Positions 54,022 through 64,000 of a DNA stretch of 64,000 nucleotides are shown here, one piece after another. The stretch is from Aspidapion aeneum (Eukaryota > Arthropoda > Insecta > Coleoptera > Brentidae), in NCBI GenBank assembly GCA_963576565.1, contig OY755042.1:5446112-5510111 (forward strand), written 5' to 3'. Made by a program: the position numbers and the translations under genes. The notes beneath the pieces are model-generated. The model was not told the origin of the DNA, searched no databases, and was given only the letters and a program-made list of their open reading frames with translations. The number at the start of each line of letters is the position of its first letter. The stretch's first letter is position 1.

Positions 54022-55600
54022 ATGAATTCCCCCCAAGCTACACATGATTGTTGGTACCATATTCGTGGTTCAGAAAATCCAGCTGGCTGTTTATCCCGTG
54101 GTTTGCTACCCAGTCAGCTTAATAACCATCCTTTGTGTTTCACAGGTCCATCCTTATTGAGTTATGTCTGTAGTGACCTAATCGAAGTCCAATTATTACT
54201 TACAAAGTATTCTTCCTTGCGTAAGATACAGAGAATTCTTGCGTACTGCCTACGATTCCTCCCCCTGAAGAAAGATAGTTCACCTCGTCCTTCTTCTATG
54301 GCTCTATGCTATGAGGAACTTAATAGTTATTTTGTTGTTTTTGTTGTTCAGCAAGAAGTGTTTTGGACTTAAAGAGGCTTCGCTGTAGTGAAAATTGTTC
54401 TAAGCCCCTTCGCAAGTTAAGTCCATTTTTGGATTCCCAGGGAGTGGGCGAAGGATTACATCATACTTACCTTGAATATGAGGTTAAACACCCCATGTTG
54501 TTGCCCCGTAATCATCGTCTTACCTGCTTAGTTGTTGAGAAATTCCACAATGAACATGGCCTCCCAGGTCCTTGTTTGTTTGAATCCCTTTTTGCCCAGC
54601 AATTTTGGATATTGTCTGTGAAAAGAGCCATCCATAGTGTGATTTCTAAGTGTTTTCGTTTTACCCGACTTAATCGCAAGTTTTTTACCCCGTTTATGGA
54701 CGACCTTCCAAAAGCTCGTGTCTCACAGCTAAAAGCTTTTTTTCTCACGTGAGTGTGGATTTATTTTATTTATTTTTAAAACCCTAGCTAAGCGTCGTGG
54801 TGTGTAAAGCCATAAAGCTTATAGGTGCATTTTTGTATGCTTTCCCACTAAGGCGATTTATTGTTAGCTACCCTGCGTGGGTTTATTGGAAGAAGATTCT
54901 ATACTATATAGCGACCAACGCACTAACTTCACGGGAGGCGATAACCTCCTTAGCTTCTATTGCAGGCAAGCTGCTGAGATCTTAGCTATTAAGTGTTGTT
55001 TTAATCCCCCCGCTGCACGTCATTTTGGAGGGCTCCAAGAATCTCCAAGTCCACCAAAACTCACCTTTGAAAAAGTTTAGGAAACCAAAACCTCACTTTT
55101 GAGAAGTTGATGACCGTGCTTGTGCAAATCAAAGCCATTTTAAATTCAAGACCCTTGTGTTCTAGTAGCCCTGATCCATAGACGAATGTAAATAATTAGT
55201 ATACTGTGCCCTGATCCTAGTTATTTTCAGTATTTGACTCCAGGAACTTCTTAGCGTGAATGTGAACCGACTAACTCGTTGGCAATTGGTGCAACGAATG
55301 CAGCAACACTTTTGGCGTCACTGGCGGTGGGAGTATTTCTAAACCTTGCAGCAAAGAGCTAAGTGGAAGACTCCAGACAATTCCCCTGATATTAGTTGTC
55401 TTGTCGCCTTAAAAGATGGGAATCTTTCTCCTTAAAAGTGGTCTTTGGGTAAATAGGTCTTAGTTTACTAAAGTCCGGACGGACAAAATACCGCGCGTGG
55501 TACAAATCAAAAAGGAAAAAGGGTACTTGGACATACCTCTCGTCAAAATATGTCCGCTATCAAGACAACGAAAGGTACGTACAACCTTCCTAGTTGTGTG
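54022..55600 (+). pseudogene. BEL/Pao polyprotein 3' remnant
   Basis: WYHIRGSENPAGCLSRGLLP at 54045 (RNase H end), KIQRILAYCLRFL; in the next frame HPMLLPRNHRLTCLVVEKFH and NEHGLPGPCLFESLFAQQFW (integrase zinc-binding region), then AIHSVISKCFRFTRLN and MDDLPKARVS. Further on, with stops, FTDQRTNFTGGDN (core) and FNPPAARHFGGLQESP are seen; the usual W-E after GG is lost. VNRLTRWQLVQRMQQHFW follows, and finally VVQIKKEKGYLDIPLVKICP near 55500. It is a different BEL lineage from the intact element at 59.6 kb. Internal deletions and stops are clear. Confidence 0.8.
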
Positions 55601-56046
55601 TGTTTGTGTGTGTTATTTTAAGTATATGGTTTTGGGGGTAATTCTTAGCGAAAAATGTCTGCTGCAAAACCGGCATAATGCCAATCAATTTTCTTTTGTG
55701 TTCTTTTTTTTTATATTTTTTTAATTGATATGAAAATTCTAGAATTTAAAAGAATTTTTATAGGTAGGCGGAATGTTTATAACCGCTGATATTTTTTATT
55801 TTGAAAAGAAACCAAGTAATTGTTTTGGAACCACTGTTGGGGATTTTTTTTTCATTTTGGTCACCTGATCACCGTTTGTGATTTCTGATCACGCCTTGGT
55901 TTTTTTTGGAGTGCCATGCGCGAAGCCAGAGAACACTTCACTTCGCAACAAATCACTGTACGAGTCACTTTATTTTTACAAGCTTTTATTTAACTTTACC
56001 TGTATGTATGTGGGTATGTATGTATGTAATCAAATCTTGCAACTCA
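55601..56046. other. Possible 3' flank or LTR of the BEL remnant
   Basis: A (TG)n-rich patch at 55590-55610 and long T-runs. No LTR pair is recognised. Confidence 0.25.
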
Positions 56047-56640
56047 TTTTTGAAGAACTTCCAAACATCCGATTGACTTAAAATTTCATATAGCATCTTA
56101 GTTCCGATGACAATACAATAATATGGTTTCATCGGGTACCTACCTCCCCCCTAACATGGGGGTGGAGAGGGGGTAAAACTTTAGCTTGTCCGATTTCAAC
56201 TAAAATTGGTACCTGGGGGTTTTTGAGGATGAGAATTATAAATTTTTTATCAGATTACAAAAATTCAATATGGCGGATTCAAAATGGACGATTTAATGTT
56301 AAGTTTTTCTGATTACTTTCAACTGACTTCTACGTATCCGATTGACTTCATATTTCGCATACCGTTATAGTTCCGATGAAAATCCAATAATGTGGTATCA
56401 CTGACTGCCTACCTCCCACCTAATGTGGAGGGCGGAGAGGGGTTAAAATTTTAGTTTGTCGGATTTCCACCAAAATTGGTTTCATTTGGTTTTTGAGGAT
56501 GAGGATTACGAATTTTTGATCAGATTACAAAAATTCAATATGGCGGATTCTAAGTAGTCGATTTAATAACGAGTTTTTCTGATTACTTTCAACTGACTTC
56601 CACGTAGGTATCTGATTGATTTCAAAATTCACATACGATG
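56047..56640. repeat. Tandem repeat, unit about 270 bp, 2.2 copies
   Basis: Units start near 56055, 56332 and 56591 (ATCCGATTGACTT / GTATCCGATTGACTTCA / ATCTGATTGATTTCA). Each complete unit has CCTACCTCCC, TTTTTGAGGATGAG and ATTCAATATGGCGGATTC in the same order, with 15-20% differences by eye. Confidence 0.8.
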
Positions 56641-56687
56641 TGCTAGCTGAAATGCATAGACTTAGACAAATCTAAAAATTAAAAAAT

Positions 56688-57225
56688 AAATTTAGAAAAA
56701 AAAACTTTTTGAAAACAAGCTTTTATAAAATGGACTAAAAAGCATAAAATAATTTTTTGTATGTTCTAATATCATAATAATAAAAACGATGGGCGTATTT
56801 AATATTAGGTAAATTCCTTTCCATGCGCATTTGGTGGATCGTCCACAACCGATGATGGGCCGACTCTTCTTTTTCAATGTGACAAAATAAATCGACACAC
56901 TGCCAGTCGCGGATGATCTGCTCAATATGAAGCAGGCGTAATAATGTCCATCCATATCAGAAAAATGTAAGGGTAGCTTGAGTAGGGTTGGGTTGGGTTG
57001 GCTTAAATTGTCTACCCTTACATTTCTCTGCTATAATATAATGAATTTGGATTTTCACTAAACTTCGAGTTAACAAGTCTAAAACAAAACGGTAAATTTC
57101 CTTTAATACGCCCATGACTTTTATTATTATGATATCAGAACACTCAAAAAATTATTTTATGATTTTTAGTCCATTTTATAAAAGCTTGTTTTCAAAAAGT
57201 ATTTTTTTCTAAATTTATTTAATAA
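56688..57225. repeat. Palindromic element, copy 2
   Basis: Left arm from TAAATTTAGAAAAAAAAACT and ACAAGCTTTTATAAAATGGA is inverted at 57165-57225 (TCCATTTTATAAAAGCTTGT, TTTCTAAATTTA). Inner matches include ATGGGCGTATTTAATATTAG against its inverse with CGCCCAT. The loop holds GGGTTGGGTTGGGTTGGC. Related to 33085-33545. Confidence 0.75.
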
Positions 57226-57229
57226 AAGA

Positions 57230-57591
57230 AGTCAGGCACCAGCGCTGAGAAATGGCAAAAGAAATAATTAAGGGAAGCCAGGGCGTGAGCGCGGTTTTAT
57301 TCAAATAATTTCATAATTGGCATGCGGGACAAATTTTCATTATTTTTGTTTTCCCTTTATGAATTCCCAAGGGGGGTAAAGATATATTTACGACCTTTCT
57401 TCATCTCATTTCCTTTGGACCCATTTAACCTTTTGAAAGACAAACCAAAATCCTATTTTTCTCTTTATAACTGAATATTAATATCATTGTCTTTATATTT
57501 TACCACAAGGATGATTGTAATTGTAATAATTTTTTTTTCAATAAAACATATATTTACTCTCGTTATTTTTAAAACATGCCTAAAATTTTAG
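57230..57591. other. Intron sequence before exon E
   Basis: No motif. The pyrimidine-rich ATTTTTAAAACATGCCTAAAATTTTAG leads into exon E. Confidence 0.35.
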
Positions 57592-57719
57592 GATGTGTAC
57601 AATGTCCTGTAAGCATGGATACGAATTTCCAGACGGCTCCTCTATTTTTCAGTACGAATGCAAAAACGGCCTTTGGGTTGCTATGGGTGAAAAGTGGGAA
57701 ACCGTACCAGACTGTCAAG
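57592..57719 (+). CDS. Host gene exon E: CCP/sushi-like module 2
   Basis: A 128-bp exon, phase 2 in and phase 1 out, between CCTAAAATTTTAG and GTCAAG|GTACAT. It encodes MCTMSCKHGYEFPDGSSIF, QYECKNGLWVAMGEKW and ETVPDCQ. With the Cys pair at the end of exon D this forms a CCP-like module with the same C-x-HG/PD-Y-FPDG...C-x-N-x-W...W-x-VP-x-C framework as exon C. The phase 2 entry matches only exon D among the exons seen, which supports the order. The next exon was not found; a candidate at 59030 has the wrong phase. Confidence 0.8.
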
Positions 57720-58249
57720 GTACATGGACAGCTGATGTTGTTGCATGTTACTGCAGTGAACTAAACTATTTCAATAAATATGTTTTGGCGGTTTGTGTTT
57801 TATAGGAGTGGTTGAACGATGCACTTTTTATCTATCGCCCGCAGCCCACGAGAATGACCGGCCCGGGCGCGGAAATTTTACGTGACCGTAGGAGTCCCAC
57901 AAAAAAACGCCTCACGGCCCGCTGTCATTATAAAACATGTGTGTGTTCAGTTTTGGTATGTTTGTTTACGTCGATTTTTTTAAAATTCGGGCATGAATTT
58001 TATGTGAATTTTATCAAAGTTATTAAAATAGCGCAGCCCACGAAAAAGACTGTAGTGGGCTGCGTTAAAATAATTAATGGCTAATGAGTAAATTATAAAG
58101 AAAATACCTATAAGATGAACAATGCCGCGAACGTGTAATTAGTATTGTTCCTTGTCGGTCCAACTATAAAACTGAAACCTAATATGATAAGATCTTGGAT
58201 AAGATTGATCAAGTCATAGACATCCTTAGTGACATTTTCGATAGTGAGA
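57720..58249. other. No gene; possible small GC-rich MITE
   Basis: GCAGCCCACGAGAATGAC at about 57840 and its inverted counterpart in GTGGGCTGCG at 58055-58064 could be the ends of a small element of about 225 bp. A 10-bp perfect stem CGCAGCCCAC/GTGGGCTGCG also forms locally at 58032-58064. Confidence 0.3.
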
Positions 58250-58780
58250 GTGAAAAATGTGTTCAGTTGTCATTTCTTATTGAACAATTAGGTCTCTTGA
58301 AAAGGTAACCTGAGAATCGAAGATATGGTGGATACACTTTAATGTTGGCTTCATCTTTGTTTATCCAGTTATCCAGTGCATACACGTCAATTTACAATTC
58401 TAAGGTAATATGTCTTCCGCACCCTCGCAATATTAAAAAACTGATTTGTAAAATATTGTTAACAGATAGTAATCTCTCTGGTAGTGTGAAATATTTAAAA
58501 AGTAAGATACAGCTTTTAAAAGAACATGAGTTGGTAGTTAACTTACACTTTATTGAAATAGATATTAAACTTTGTGCTGGGTAATTTTTCAAAAAATTAT
58601 TGACGACCACTACATTCAGTTCATTGAAAGGGAAAACCATCTCACTTATTCACAAAATCACTTGTTTCTTTTTAATAAATTATTGTGAAATGTTCTATAT
58701 TGAAAATTTTTCTTCAGATAACTCTAGCGAGTGTTTTTGTGGAGAAAAACTATTGTCAAAGCTTGAAAAAATTAGTTTAA
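58250..58780 (+). pseudogene. P-element-like transposase fragment
   Basis: KCVQLSFLIEQLGLLK (about 58257) is followed, after a frame change, by LMLASSLFIQLSSAYTSI and ICLPHPRNIKKLICKI at 58405, then LKSKIQLLKEHELVVNLHFI and EIDIK at 58560. This resembles the start of the RNase H-like catalytic domain of P-element and THAP9-type transposases (SxxAYxxLR..xxLPxPxTIxR...LxxDEI): the expected DEI reads IEI, so the first catalytic Asp is lost. A later piece DNSSECFCGEKLLSKLEK ends at the LTR start 58786. Assignment by eye. Confidence 0.5.
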
Positions 58781-58785
58781 GGGCA

Positions 58786-59030
58786 TGTTAGCTCCCGCTA
58801 AATTTCGCGGTTGTTTATATATATTTTTAAAAACACACAACTGTATGAAAGGCAAAGCGCATTCAGCGTATTTGGACATGCGCACCAACAACCGGAGAGA
58901 TCATTGTCAATCGCCAAGAGAAAAAGGCGTGTTAATTTCGTTCTCCAACTATTTTAAATATCTACACCTGAAAGTGCTCGATTTTTGTGTACTGAAGCAT
59001 AGAACTAGAAACTTCAACCCTTCAGCTACG
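58786..59030 (+). mobile_element. Putative 5' LTR of the BEL/Pao element
   Basis: Starts TGTTAGCTCCCGCTAAATTT, has a TATA-like TTTATATATATTTTT at 58814-58828, and ends CCCTTCAGCTACG just before a TGG. About 245 bp is short but feasible. It interrupts the P-like fragment exactly at its start. The matching 3' LTR would lie outside the window, so the call rests on position and ends only. Confidence 0.4.
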
Positions 59031-59048
59031 TGGTGACATCATTAGATC
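59031..59048 (+). promoter_or_regulatory. Putative primer binding site
   Basis: TGGTGACATCATTAGATC begins with TGG, the complement of the CCA end of tRNAs, directly after the putative LTR. The tRNA cannot be named. Confidence 0.35.
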
Positions 59049-59651
59049 CATTCGGGGGCCCCTGGGAACGAGGAGAACTTGACTGCAAAGGAGGTGAGTG
59101 CTTGTCTTTGATTACCGTTGTGTGGTTTCAACCATTTTACCTATAGACATTTTGATTATTTCGTAATCATATCAATATATTTATGTTTGCTCGCGATATC
59201 ATTAATTAATATTTACAGTCCATTGCCTTTAACGTTTTTCTATCCGCGAGTTAACAAAAGTGTTCCTTTCGAGCCGAATTATTTTTAAATAATAAATCCA
59301 TACGACGGTAGTAATAAATTATTTGCAATAAGACGGCGGCCTTGAATTTTTTCGCAGCATCGTCGTTGAAACGTCGACCGGAGAAAGTAGCCGGCGCAGT
59401 ACGTGTTTTTGGTCCGCTGCCATGGTAACGGGTCTACTCCGCGTGGTGTAAACAAAACGAGTAGGAATCAAAACAAAACAAAACAAAAGTTCAGTGGTGT
59501 ATCATATCATTTCGATATTTAAAACAATTTTTATCAATTGGCGATAAATTAGTGCATATTTTCGACAATTCGTCATTTTTCTATTTCAGAAGCATTAATT
59601 TAGCGTTAATTGTATATTTACCGACAATTTCGTCATTTCAAAGGTAAAATC
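59049..59651 (+). other. 5' leader of the BEL/Pao element
   Basis: Non-coding. It has a good splice donor-like sequence (AAAGGAG|GTGAGTG at 59092) and a moderately GC-rich middle (59380-59470). No frame longer than the surrounding noise. Confidence 0.45.
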
Positions 59652-62600
59652 ATGTCCGTCAAAAAAGCCGTACAAAAACGCAAGGGTTTTTTATCTGCGA
59701 TCACCGAGTGTTATGTGTTGTCGCAGACTGCGGAAAAAGATGAAAGAGCGAGAAACGAGTTTCAAGTGAGGTATGCCGATTTGGATGAAACCTTCGATAA
59801 ATGCATGCTGGCACATAATGACGTCATTATGTTGCTAGACGACTCGGACGATGAGGAATTTAAAACGCAGGATGCGATCCTTTCAGAAGCTCGTAAATAT
59901 TTTTATGCGTGTAAGGGGGTTTACTCTAAAATATTTCCGGTTGAGGCCCCATCTTTTTCGGGATCATATGTTCGACAAAACGAATACGAAACTCCAAAAC
60001 TCAAAGAGTTAGGTATTCCCATATTTCGAGGTGATAAAAAATTATGGCCAAGCTTTTTCGATCTTTTTAATAACATTATAGATCAAAATCAAAGTCTAAG
60101 TAACGTTCGAAAACTTCAATATTTATTTTCATATCTCGAGGATGAGCCTTTAAAATTGATATCAGGGATTAGCTTATCTGATCAAAATTATAAAATTGCT
60201 TACGACAAATTAGTCAATAGATATCAAAACAAGCGAGACCTCGCAAATGATGCTTTGAGCTCAATTATGAACTCCACCTTAAAAAACGAGTCAGCTAAAG
60301 AATTGCGTAATTTAATTGACACCTTTTCTGAATCCCTAGAAATTTTAAAATCACTTAGCTTTGACGTTGACAGTTGGGACTTTATTATTTTTTTCATTTT
60401 ATTAGAAAAATTGGATATTCCAACGCGTTCAAATTTCGAAATGAGTCACGCCAATACTAATACCGAAATTCCCACTTTTCAGTCACTTTTTCAATTTCTA
60501 GAAAAAAGATGTAAAGTTTTGGAATCACTTCCTCAATCAACAGCACCCAAAAAGGTGCCTATCTATCAAAAATCAAATTCTATGCAAAATCAGTCTGGGC
60601 AAAAGCCTACCTATCAAAATTCAAATTCTATGCGAAATCAGTTTGGGCAAAAGCCTACCTATAAATCATCCAACTCGCCTTTTATAGGACTGGCTGGCAC
60701 CTCAACTAATTCGAGTACGGGAATAAAATGTTTCCGATGTAATCAAGGTCACGTGCTTTCGAAATGTCAAACATTTCTTGATCTCTCACCTATCGATCGC
60801 CTATCTTTCGTCAAACAGAAAAAATTATGTTTAGCGTGTTTTCATCCCTTGCATGATGTAGATACGTGCAAATCAAAATATTCATGCAGGACTTGCAATA
60901 GTAAAAGGCACCACACTTTAACTCATATCTTAGAAACTAATCAAGCGTCTGGAAGCCAAGATACTAGTCCTGTCATTCACACACCACCTGTCAATAATCT
61001 TCATGTGTCATTAAATGCCTCAGGACCTTCAGGTACCTTTCTTTTATGCACCGCCATAATAGATGTTATGGACGGTTGCGGAAATTTTCAACCTGTAAGG
61101 GCACTGCTTGATTCTGGATCACAGACTGGATTCATCAGTGAAAAGTGTATTCAGCGTCTTAATCTTCCTAGGCGAAGTTACACCACTGAAATATTCGGAT
61201 TAAATCAGATGTCTTCTTTTACTTCCAAAGGGCTCGTTCAATGTCACATTAAGCCACAAGGACAAGTCACTCCTTTACTTAATTTCGAAGCAATTGTTGT
61301 TCCACAACTATGTTCCAATATGCCTACATTCTCCTTGAACGATAATCAGTGGAAACACTTGGGAAACCTTAAACTTGCCGACCCATCTTATTTCAAATCT
61401 AGACCTGTGGACCTGGTTATTGGTTGCGAGCTATTCGCACAGATTTTCAAGGAGGGCAGGGTTCTTGGACAGGTAGGGCAGCCTTCAGCCCTTGAAACTA
61501 TCTTTGGCTGGGTCGTCATGGGAAAGGTTGACGAAGTAGGTAGTCTTACGGAACGAACCAGTTGTTTTTTAACGAGTCATTCGCCTCCTTTAGAGGTCAT
61601 TCTCCCTAGGTTTTGGGAAATCGAACATTTGCCTAAAAAACAAATCTTATCAAAGGAAGAAAAACAGGCAGAATCAATTTTTACTGCTAGTGTAGTACGG
61701 CAACCGAGCGGTAGATTCATGGTAGATCTTCCGTTTAAAGACAAAATAAACCCTGACCTAGGAAATACTTATCCGCAAGCTTATCGTAGATTTTTACTTC
61801 TAGAAAATAGATTAATCAAAAATCCTGATCTGTACACTGCCTATTCAAATTTCATGCAAGACTATATCGATTCTAATCATATGAGTTTGGTTTTATCTAG
61901 TCAACCAAAGGTCGACGTATCGTGTTTTTTAGCACATCATTGCGTTTTAAAGCCGGAAAGCTTGAGTACAAAATTAAGGGTGGTCTGGGATTGTTCAGCA
62001 GTCACCCCAAAAAATATTAGTCTCAATGACACATTGTTATCTGGACCGAAACTTCAAAAAGATATTGCTTCTTTAATCCTTACATTTCGTCTTAATCCTA
62101 TTGCCTACATTGCTGATATCAAACAGATGTTCCGTCAAGTCCTTATCAATCCTTGTCACCGTCCTTATCAAAGGATATTGTGGAGGTTTTCTCCACAGGA
62201 CCCACTTTCAGTGTGGGAACTTTCTACTGTCACTTTTGGCATGACATGCTCACCTTTTCTAGCCATGCGTACCTTAAATGAGCTGGCAGAGAGAGAAAAG
62301 GAACGTTTTCCTATGGCTAGTACTGTTCTAAAAACGTCAATCTATATCGACGATATCTTGGGAACTAGCCCTTCGCTTTCTGAAGCTCTCTCCCTTCAAA
62401 CAGAACTCAATGATTTGTTGAAGTCGGGGGGATTTGAACTTAAAAAATGGGCAAGCAATTGTCCTGAGTTATTGGCAACATTGCCAGAGTCCGATCGTCA
62501 AATGCCTCTCTCTTTCGACAAGGAGGAACCCCACTTTATTAAAGTTTTAGGACTTCAATGGCATCCCAAAAACGACATTTTTTCTTATCAATGCCGAATG

Positions 62601-64000
62601 AAGGACAAACCCCCAACCAAACGTTCTATTTTATCTATCATAGGAACAATCTTCGACCCCTTAGGTTTTCTTTGTCCCTTGTTGCTACAAGCAAAATTTA
62701 TTTTGCAACAGTTGTGGATATCGAAAGTAGGCTGGGACGAAGAACCAGATTCTTCTATCATCGACTCTTGGAACAAACTTCGTTCTGAATTCCCGCTTCT
62801 TTCCAATTTTCAATTACCCCGACAAATCAAACTGTCAAAAACCAATACCTGTCAAATCATCGGCTTCTGTGACGCTTCAATTCGAGGCTACGCAGGCGTC
62901 GTATATTTTCGTGTAGAAGAGGAAAACAATATATCTGTTTCTCTCATATCTGCAAAATCTAGGGTCGCGCCTATAAAGTCACAAACTTTGGCTAGGCTAG
63001 AACTCCTAGGCGCATTTCTTTTAAGCGAATTAATTGACTTCGTTTTATCTAGCTATGAAGGAAAAATAACTTTTACAAATATCGTTACTTTCTGCGATTC
63101 GCAAGTCGTATTGCACTGGCTTTCATCCCCTCCTAATCGCTGGCAAACCTTTGTTGGAAATCGCGTCAGTAGAATCCAAGAAATCATCCCCTCAAACTCG
63201 TGGCGCTACATTCCTTCTGCTTTGAATGCAGCCGATATTGCGTCACGAGGGGCCACCCCTTCACAGCTCATGTCACATGACATGTGGTGGAACGCACCGT
63301 CGTTTTTGTGGTCTCCCGAAAACGAATGGCCCGATTTTCATAAACCAAAAATGCCGATTGATTTCGGAGATATTAATCTGGAGGAAAAGCCAAAAGTCTG
63401 TTGCAATGCGATAATTGATGTCAACTTCTTAGATCAGCTTCTTATCAAATATTCATCTATATCCAAAATTCAACGTATCATTTGTTATGTCCTTCGAATA
63501 GTTAACCTTTTTCAAAACCATTCCTATCAAAAACCCACTAAGCCGCCGGACCAAAAAGTTATTTTTGAGAATATTGTTTTTCCTACCACCGGTGAGATGC
63601 AAAGTGCGTTACACCTTCTTATCAAACGCGTTCAAGGTTCTTGTTTTTCTGAGCTTTTTTCTGCGTTATCTAAGGATAAACCAATACCGAAACCTTTGCG
63701 AAAACTTTCACCTTTTCTTGATGAGAATAATATCATTAGAGTCGGTGGCAGATTACAAAAATCTGACCTTTTGTCTTATTCTGCAAAACACCCCGTCTTA
63801 CTTTCGAGTGACCATCGTTTAACTACACTTCTTATCGAGTCCGCTCATCGACAATATCTTCATCCTGGGTTTAAAACATTACATAATCTGCTTTTACAGC
63901 AATTTTGGATATTATCTGCCAGACGGGCAATTCAAAGAACCATATCCAAGTGCTTGCAATGTTTTAGAATCAACCCTAAACCCTATAGACCGCCCATAAT
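59652..64000 (+). CDS. BEL/Pao gag-pol polyprotein (runs off the window)
   Basis: The frame is open from ATG 59652 for 1,449 codons to the edge, with no stop. Domains: Gag (DUF1759-like) about residues 115-280 (LGIPIFRGDKKLWPSFFDL, YLEDEPLKLISGI). A 50-residue partial repeat QKPTYQNSNSM/QKPTYKSSNS occurs near 305-345. The zinc knuckle CFRCNQGHVLSKC is at about 360, with a second Cys/His cluster CLACFHPLHDVDTC...CRTC at 393-425. The aspartic protease (ALLDSGSQTGFI) has its Asp at about 487. The reverse transcriptase has YIADIKQMFRQV (Asp about 822) and SIYIDDILG (Asp 900-901). RNase H has GFCDASIRGYAG (Asp about 1074) and LARLELLGA. The integrase zinc-binding region (SAHRQYLHPG...CLQC) lies at about 1390-1445. 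The integrase core and 3' LTR are beyond the window. Being uninterrupted, it is likely a young copy. Confidence 0.93.
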   Translation, partial: MSVKKAVQKRKGFLSAITECYVLSQTAEKDERARNEFQVRYADLDETFDKCMLAHNDVIMLLDDSDDEEFKTQDAILSEARKYFYACKGVYSKIFPVEAPSFSGSYVRQNEYETPKLKELGIPIFRGDKKLWPSFFDLFNNIIDQNQSLSNVRKLQYLFSYLEDEPLKLISGISLSDQNYKIAYDKLVNRYQNKRDLANDALSSIMNSTLKNESAKELRNLIDTFSESLEILKSLSFDVDSWDFIIFFILLEKLDIPTRSNFEMSHANTNTEIPTFQSLFQFLEKRCKVLESLPQSTAPKKVPIYQKSNSMQNQSGQKPTYQNSNSMRNQFGQKPTYKSSNSPFIGLAGTSTNSSTGIKCFRCNQGHVLSKCQTFLDLSPIDRLSFVKQKKLCLACFHPLHDVDTCKSKYSCRTCNSKRHHTLTHILETNQASGSQDTSPVIHTPPVNNLHVSLNASGPSGTFLLCTAIIDVMDGCGNFQPVRALLDSGSQTGFISEKCIQRLNLPRRSYTTEIFGLNQMSSFTSKGLVQCHIKPQGQVTPLLNFEAIVVPQLCSNMPTFSLNDNQWKHLGNLKLADPSYFKSRPVDLVIGCELFAQIFKEGRVLGQVGQPSALETIFGWVVMGKVDEVGSLTERTSCFLTSHSPPLEVILPRFWEIEHLPKKQILSKEEKQAESIFTASVVRQPSGRFMVDLPFKDKINPDLGNTYPQAYRRFLLLENRLIKNPDLYTAYSNFMQDYIDSNHMSLVLSSQPKVDVSCFLAHHCVLKPESLSTKLRVVWDCSAVTPKNISLNDTLLSGPKLQKDIASLILTFRLNPIAYIADIKQMFRQVLINPCHRPYQRILWRFSPQDPLSVWELSTVTFGMTCSPFLAMRTLNELAEREKERFPMASTVLKTSIYIDDILGTSPSLSEALSLQTELNDLLKSGGFELKKWASNCPELLATLPESDRQMPLSFDKEEPHFIKVLGLQWHPKNDIFSYQCRMKDKPPTKRSILSIIGTIFDPLGFLCPLLLQAKFILQQLWISKVGWDEEPDSSIIDSWNKLRSEFPLLSNFQLPRQIKLSKTNTCQIIGFCDASIRGYAGVVYFRVEEENNISVSLISAKSRVAPIKSQTLARLELLGAFLLSELIDFVLSSYEGKITFTNIVTFCDSQVVLHWLSSPPNRWQTFVGNRVSRIQEIIPSNSWRYIPSALNAADIASRGATPSQLMSHDMWWNAPSFLWSPENEWPDFHKPKMPIDFGDINLEEKPKVCCNAIIDVNFLDQLLIKYSSISKIQRIICYVLRIVNLFQNHSYQKPTKPPDQKVIFENIVFPTTGEMQSALHLLIKRVQGSCFSELFSALSKDKPIPKPLRKLSPFLDENNIIRVGGRLQKSDLLSYSAKHPVLLSSDHRLTTLLIESAHRQYLHPGFKTLHNLLLQQFWILSARRAIQRTISKCLQCFRINPKPYRPPI

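Noticed and set aside
59030..59091. Possible next exon of the CCP/EGF gene (YVVTSLDPFGGPWERG, donor GTGAGT)
   Set aside because: It would need phase 2 while exon E ends in phase 1, and its start coincides with the putative LTR end and primer site, so it is better read as BEL leader.
1..64000. tRNA or rRNA genes
   Set aside because: None recognised by eye; a covariance-model scan would be needed to exclude degenerate tRNA-derived SINEs.

Overview
The window looks like a repeat-dominated nuclear segment of an arthropod, most likely an insect. It is strongly AT-rich. Recognisable content is almost entirely transposable elements of kinds common in insects: BEL/Pao LTR elements, jockey-type and RTE-like LINEs, a Penelope fragment, mariner, pogo, hAT, Harbinger, P-like and palindromic MITEs. 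No species can be named from sequence alone.

A single host gene appears to run through the right half on the + strand. Five short exons (30841-31040, 35715-35792, 42775-42960, 50632-50791, 57592-57719) have compatible splice phases. Joined in order they encode about 250 residues: a Gly/Tyr-rich stretch, a sushi/CCP-like module, an EGF-like module and a second CCP-like module, so a secreted or extracellular protein. Its first and last exons are not visible. The introns are 4.7-7.7 kb and packed with elements.

Layout. 1-7 kb: LINE fragments, a 610-bp MITE with 7-bp target duplications, a microsatellite-bearing element. 7-13 kb: a near-perfect 58-nt-arm hairpin, a pogo MITE, a foldback element, a tandem duplication, and a DDE transposase pseudogene split by a minisatellite-bearing element. 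13-17 kb: THAP-like ORF, LINE pieces, a fragment resembling a protein of Polinton-type elements. 17.4-19.8 kb: three nested elements, two with exact 8-bp duplications. 20-25 kb: pogo element, second 610-bp MITE copy with an insertion, second DDE pseudogene. 25-30.5 kb: LINEs and a roughly 540-bp 12-mer array. 30.8-57.7 kb: the CCP/EGF gene with its element-filled introns (antisense jockey LINE, several large palindromes, Harbinger/MADF element, Penelope, mariner, BEL remains). 58.2-58.8 kb: P-element-like fragment. 58.8-64 kb: a BEL/Pao element with a putative 5' LTR and a gag-pol frame open for 1,449 codons up to the window edge.

No element family is claimed as new. The most notable items are the hidden host gene with one exon squeezed between two elements, the dated triple nest, the palindromic elements with 7-bp target duplications, and the open BEL gag-pol. 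All homology calls are from recall of family motifs, without any database search.
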